From Ligula intestinalis (lineage: Eukaryota > Platyhelminthes > Cestoda > Diphyllobothriidea > Diphyllobothriidae): 64,000 nt of DNA. Position numbers and translations under genes: made by a program. The notes below the pieces were generated by a model. It ran no database searches and was not told the origin of the DNA. It saw nothing but the letters and a program-made list of their open reading frames with translations. The stretch covers positions 12,047,880-12,111,879 of the forward strand of contig JAYGXS010000002.1 in assembly GCA_036362985.1 (NCBI GenBank), read 5' to 3'. How positions within the stretch are numbered: position 1 is the stretch's first letter; every line of letters starts with the position of its first letter. Positions 61,430 to 64,000 of the stretch are shown piece after piece.

Positions 61430-62875
61430 CGGATGGGCCAACTTCCTCGTAGCTGTACAATACAGCACAGAATATCGGCAAAACACGCGTGTCTGGAGGG
61501 CTTTTAGCGTGTGCCTATAAATAATTAAGTAAGCAAACGAGCCTTTATGTCTTCCTCACATGGTTTCAAAGAGGTAGGCGGCAGCGTGTTATTGTTAATC
61601 ATTCAAGGTTCAGTCACGCATCGCAAATCTCTGTGCGGTAAAAAAAATTTCCGTCAACTAGCGTGATTACTGTGTTTTGTATGGTCTCAATTACCCTCCC
61701 CCAATTTTCAGTTCAGCAGTTTCCAAGGTGAATTGATTCCCCGTTTAAGGACAAAGAAGACACCATTTTTTTCCTATTTGGATTTTTCTGAAGCCCATGG
61801 ATGCAAAACCCCATTTGCGCTTCTACTTGTTGCGCGTTTTGTTCTAATAAATTAGCTCTGTGGCAAATGATTCTTCAGCACAGGCCTCAACTGTGAAACC
61901 TCAATGGAATGCAATGAGAAAAATAGGAGCAGCCCGTGCGCACTTCACATTAATCGCCTGGAAGTTGGTCAAAACATCGCCTGAGTCACGCCGACTAGTT
62001 CATTCCAAACGGGTAAGTGCAATGCAGATACCGATTCTGTGGTTTCAGAAAGCAGTTGATAGCATTTTTTCAATTGCGTTAATGTTGTTTTTAAGAAAAA
62101 TCATGCATAAGCATTTGACCTTGGCCTTCAACGTCCACAGTTATAAGATATTACCAGGAGCAAGGGAGCACTAGATTTATCTAAATAATGAAAAAATCTG
62201 ATAAGACATCATTGAATGAAATTGCCTTCATCAAATAGGCCTTTTATAACGGATATAAACTAAATGAGTAAAAGGGCTGTTCTTACTACACTCTCAGTTA
62301 ATCATTAAGATTTCGGTCACAGCATGTTATGATTCCAATCATTAACTGAGAGGAGGGGGAACAAATATTTTAATCAATAAAAGAGTTTCGATATTGCCAC
62401 TGATTCATTGGCTTAGCCTAACCCGTGATTGTAAGTGCTTTCGACTCCGTTGGCAATTGTAGGCCAAAGTAGCAACTGGCTAACGAGAGTCCGAGTCAGC
62501 TCGAATAGGTTTCTGCAAATTTTCTCCGTGGGTTTTTATTTTCAGCCTTCGAAAAAGAAGATTCAATCGTTGGAACAAGATTAATGGCCCACCGTTTTGG
62601 ATTCTCACTCGCACTCATCATCAGTGACAGCTTTTTGTAACTATTTGCTGATTAAGATCATTTTTTGCCGGCCTACCCCGCCAACCCATGTGTCTGTGCA
62701 TCTACTTTTAAAAAGAACAGCCAACCTTCATTTGTATTCATCAAAAGTCACAGTAGCGTTCAACGTTTTTTTCAAACGTCATTTGCAGCCATCATAGGGC
62801 TCCGAACAGACACCCCCTCCCTTGCAACTGTCACCACTTCGAAATCGCGACGACGCTGGCAAAAAAAGCGAAATT
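61430..62875. other. Mostly unassigned stretch
   Basis: TTCAATCGTTGGAACAAG with CACTGATGATGAGTGCG on the opposite strand (62560-62635) is another eroded PLE-terminus unit. Otherwise nothing recognised except the weak exon candidate listed separately. Confidence 0.4.
61880..62012 (+). CDS. Weak exon candidate
   Basis: An open stretch is bounded by a T-rich segment ending TTCTTCAG and by GGTAAGTG, a good donor-site match. The frame reads through (VKPQWNAMRKIGAARAHF). No domain recognised, no neighbouring exons found, so this rests on splice-site words alone. Confidence 0.15.
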
Positions 62876-62877
62876 GC

Positions 62878-63290
62878 GTAGAGCCTGCTAAATGTGAAGT
62901 GAGCTTTGACTGACTATGGACATGCGTTCACTCCACTTACCGGCAGACGTAGATGGTATACTGCGTTTTTTAGCTCCAGGGTCGTTTGTCTCTCTCTACT
63001 TTTCGAAGGTGAGTGCAGTCTCATAAATTTTCACATAGAAGCGAAAAAATACCTGAGTGCATTCAAGCCTGGCATCAAAATTCGTTTTTAGGCAATCAGA
63101 GAGGATAGAATAAATGCGAAGCTGCATAAAAAAACTGTACGCACTGCACATCGCGACTATTTCGGCTTAGAAGTGGTGTACCCTCACCTCCTCACCATCT
63201 TTAACCTGCATCATTTGCGATAACCGAGAGAATTTGCTTGTCGTTTTCCCCACCTCTTGATGAGGCTAACAAAAAGCAATACTGTGCCAG
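62878..63290 (+). repeat. Tandem repeat unit 1 (about 413 bases)
   Basis: AGAGCCTGCTAAAT, ATGCGTTCACT, CAGACGTAGATGGTATACTG, GTCGTTTGTCTCTCTC, GAGTGCATTCAAGCCTGGC and CATTTGCGATAACCGAGAG recur in unit 2 with the same order and spacing. Confidence 0.75.
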
Positions 63291-63700
63291 GAGCCTGCTA
63301 AATATCCCACGTGTTTGTTTAAGACAAAGAAGGAAGCGATCTATATGCACAGATTGAGCAAAATCATACCGGACACAGATATATGCGTTCGCTACCCTCA
63401 ATGCCAGATGCAAAATGGTATACACAGTTTTTTTCACCTCCGTAGTCAGTTGTCTCTCTCCGTCTACTTTAAAAAGGTGGATGCACTTTCGTGTATTTTC
63501 ACACTCAGGAGAAAATGTTCCAAACAAAATACATGAATGCATTCATGGCTGGCTCCGAAATTCGTTTCCATACGATCAAAGAATGCCAGGTTGCGTACAA
63601 AATAGGTTTACGTTGTGTGCATAATGGTTATTTCGGCTCTCACAACTCACCATCTTCAACCTGCGTTTTTGTGCTGATCAGAAATATTTTTAGCATTTTC
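63291..63700 (+). repeat. Tandem repeat unit 2
   Basis: AGGAGCCTGCTAAAT, ATGCGTTCGCT, CAGATGCAAAATGGTATAC, GTCAGTTGTCTCTCTCCG and AATGCATTCATGGCTGGC repeat unit 1 at a period close to 413 bases. Frames are not preserved between units, so this is non-coding duplication. Confidence 0.75.
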
Positions 63701-64000
63701 CTAATTTTTTATCACCCCTCTCGTTGTTTCAATAGAAAAAAAAACAACTCAGTGAAGTAAGGACGCTTGACGACCTTTGGAGGTAGGGAAAAGGTAAGCT
63801 CTTCTAAGTTCCGTAATAACAATTCTGTCATTAAACTGGAGTCAGGAAGGCCCAAGGGAGTTTCTTTGATCTATTCATGGAATTCTTTGTAATCACTCGA
63901 TGAGATACAATTGAGATTCCGTGATTAAGCCCTTCAAATAGAAGCAAGGTTGTGGTAGCCCTTTGCCATACTTATATTTATTGACAACTTTGTCGTACTT
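63701..64000. other. Unassigned right edge
   Basis: No recognised feature in the last 300 bases. Confidence 0.4.

Overview
This is a eukaryotic intergenic window made almost entirely of decayed transposable elements. I recognise no intact host gene, and the open frames that can be explained are fragments of retroelement proteins. The mix suggests a parasitic flatworm, possibly a tapeworm: many Penelope-like element (PLE) remnants with GIY-YIG endonuclease domains, Ty3/gypsy LTRs of CsRn1 type with a tRNA-Trp-like primer binding site, CR1-type LINEs, tRNA-derived SINEs and a deleted mariner. The organism call is inference from repeat content.

Layout. 0.5-10 kb: LTR copies, gypsy gag and integrase remnants (about 4.5-5.2 and 6.1-6.8 kb), and a second tRNA-derived SINE family (8.2-8.9 kb). 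10.7-16.4 kb: a foldback element with roughly 370-base arms, a PLE endonuclease fragment, a palindromic short element and a cluster of tRNA-derived SINEs, one of them interrupted. 17-23.4 kb: a LINE 3' part, PLE 3' parts and several LTRs. 24.1-26.5 kb: the best-preserved PLE (reverse transcriptase plus GIY-YIG, plus strand), set between antisense PLE ends that carry hammerhead-ribozyme-like sequences. 26.5-29.9 kb: four CR1-type LINE pieces in both orientations, one split by a solo LTR. 30.4-44.2 kb: a second foldback element, a deleted mariner with TA target duplication, an LTR with its primer binding site, a second palindromic element, more PLE fragments and a 95-base MITE. 44.7-64 kb: more LTRs, head-to-head SINE pairs, a large PLE fragment at 48.8-49.7 kb, a diverged 0.95-kb duplication (52.0/54.0 kb), a third palindromic element and a two-unit tandem repeat at the right edge.

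How the parts relate. LTRs and SINEs are non-coding; gag, integrase, PLE and LINE frames are all broken by stops, frameshifts or truncation, so nothing here looks autonomously mobile. Nesting gives relative ages: a solo LTR inside an integrase remnant with an exact 4-base duplication, a solo LTR inside a LINE, and an unknown 326-base insert inside a SINE. The most interesting signal is the recurring RNA-like module at PLE ends (CTGAnGA, hairpin, GAAA). At 24.16-24.21 kb it can be folded into a full three-stem hammerhead layout; short palindromic elements elsewhere reuse the same module in both arms.
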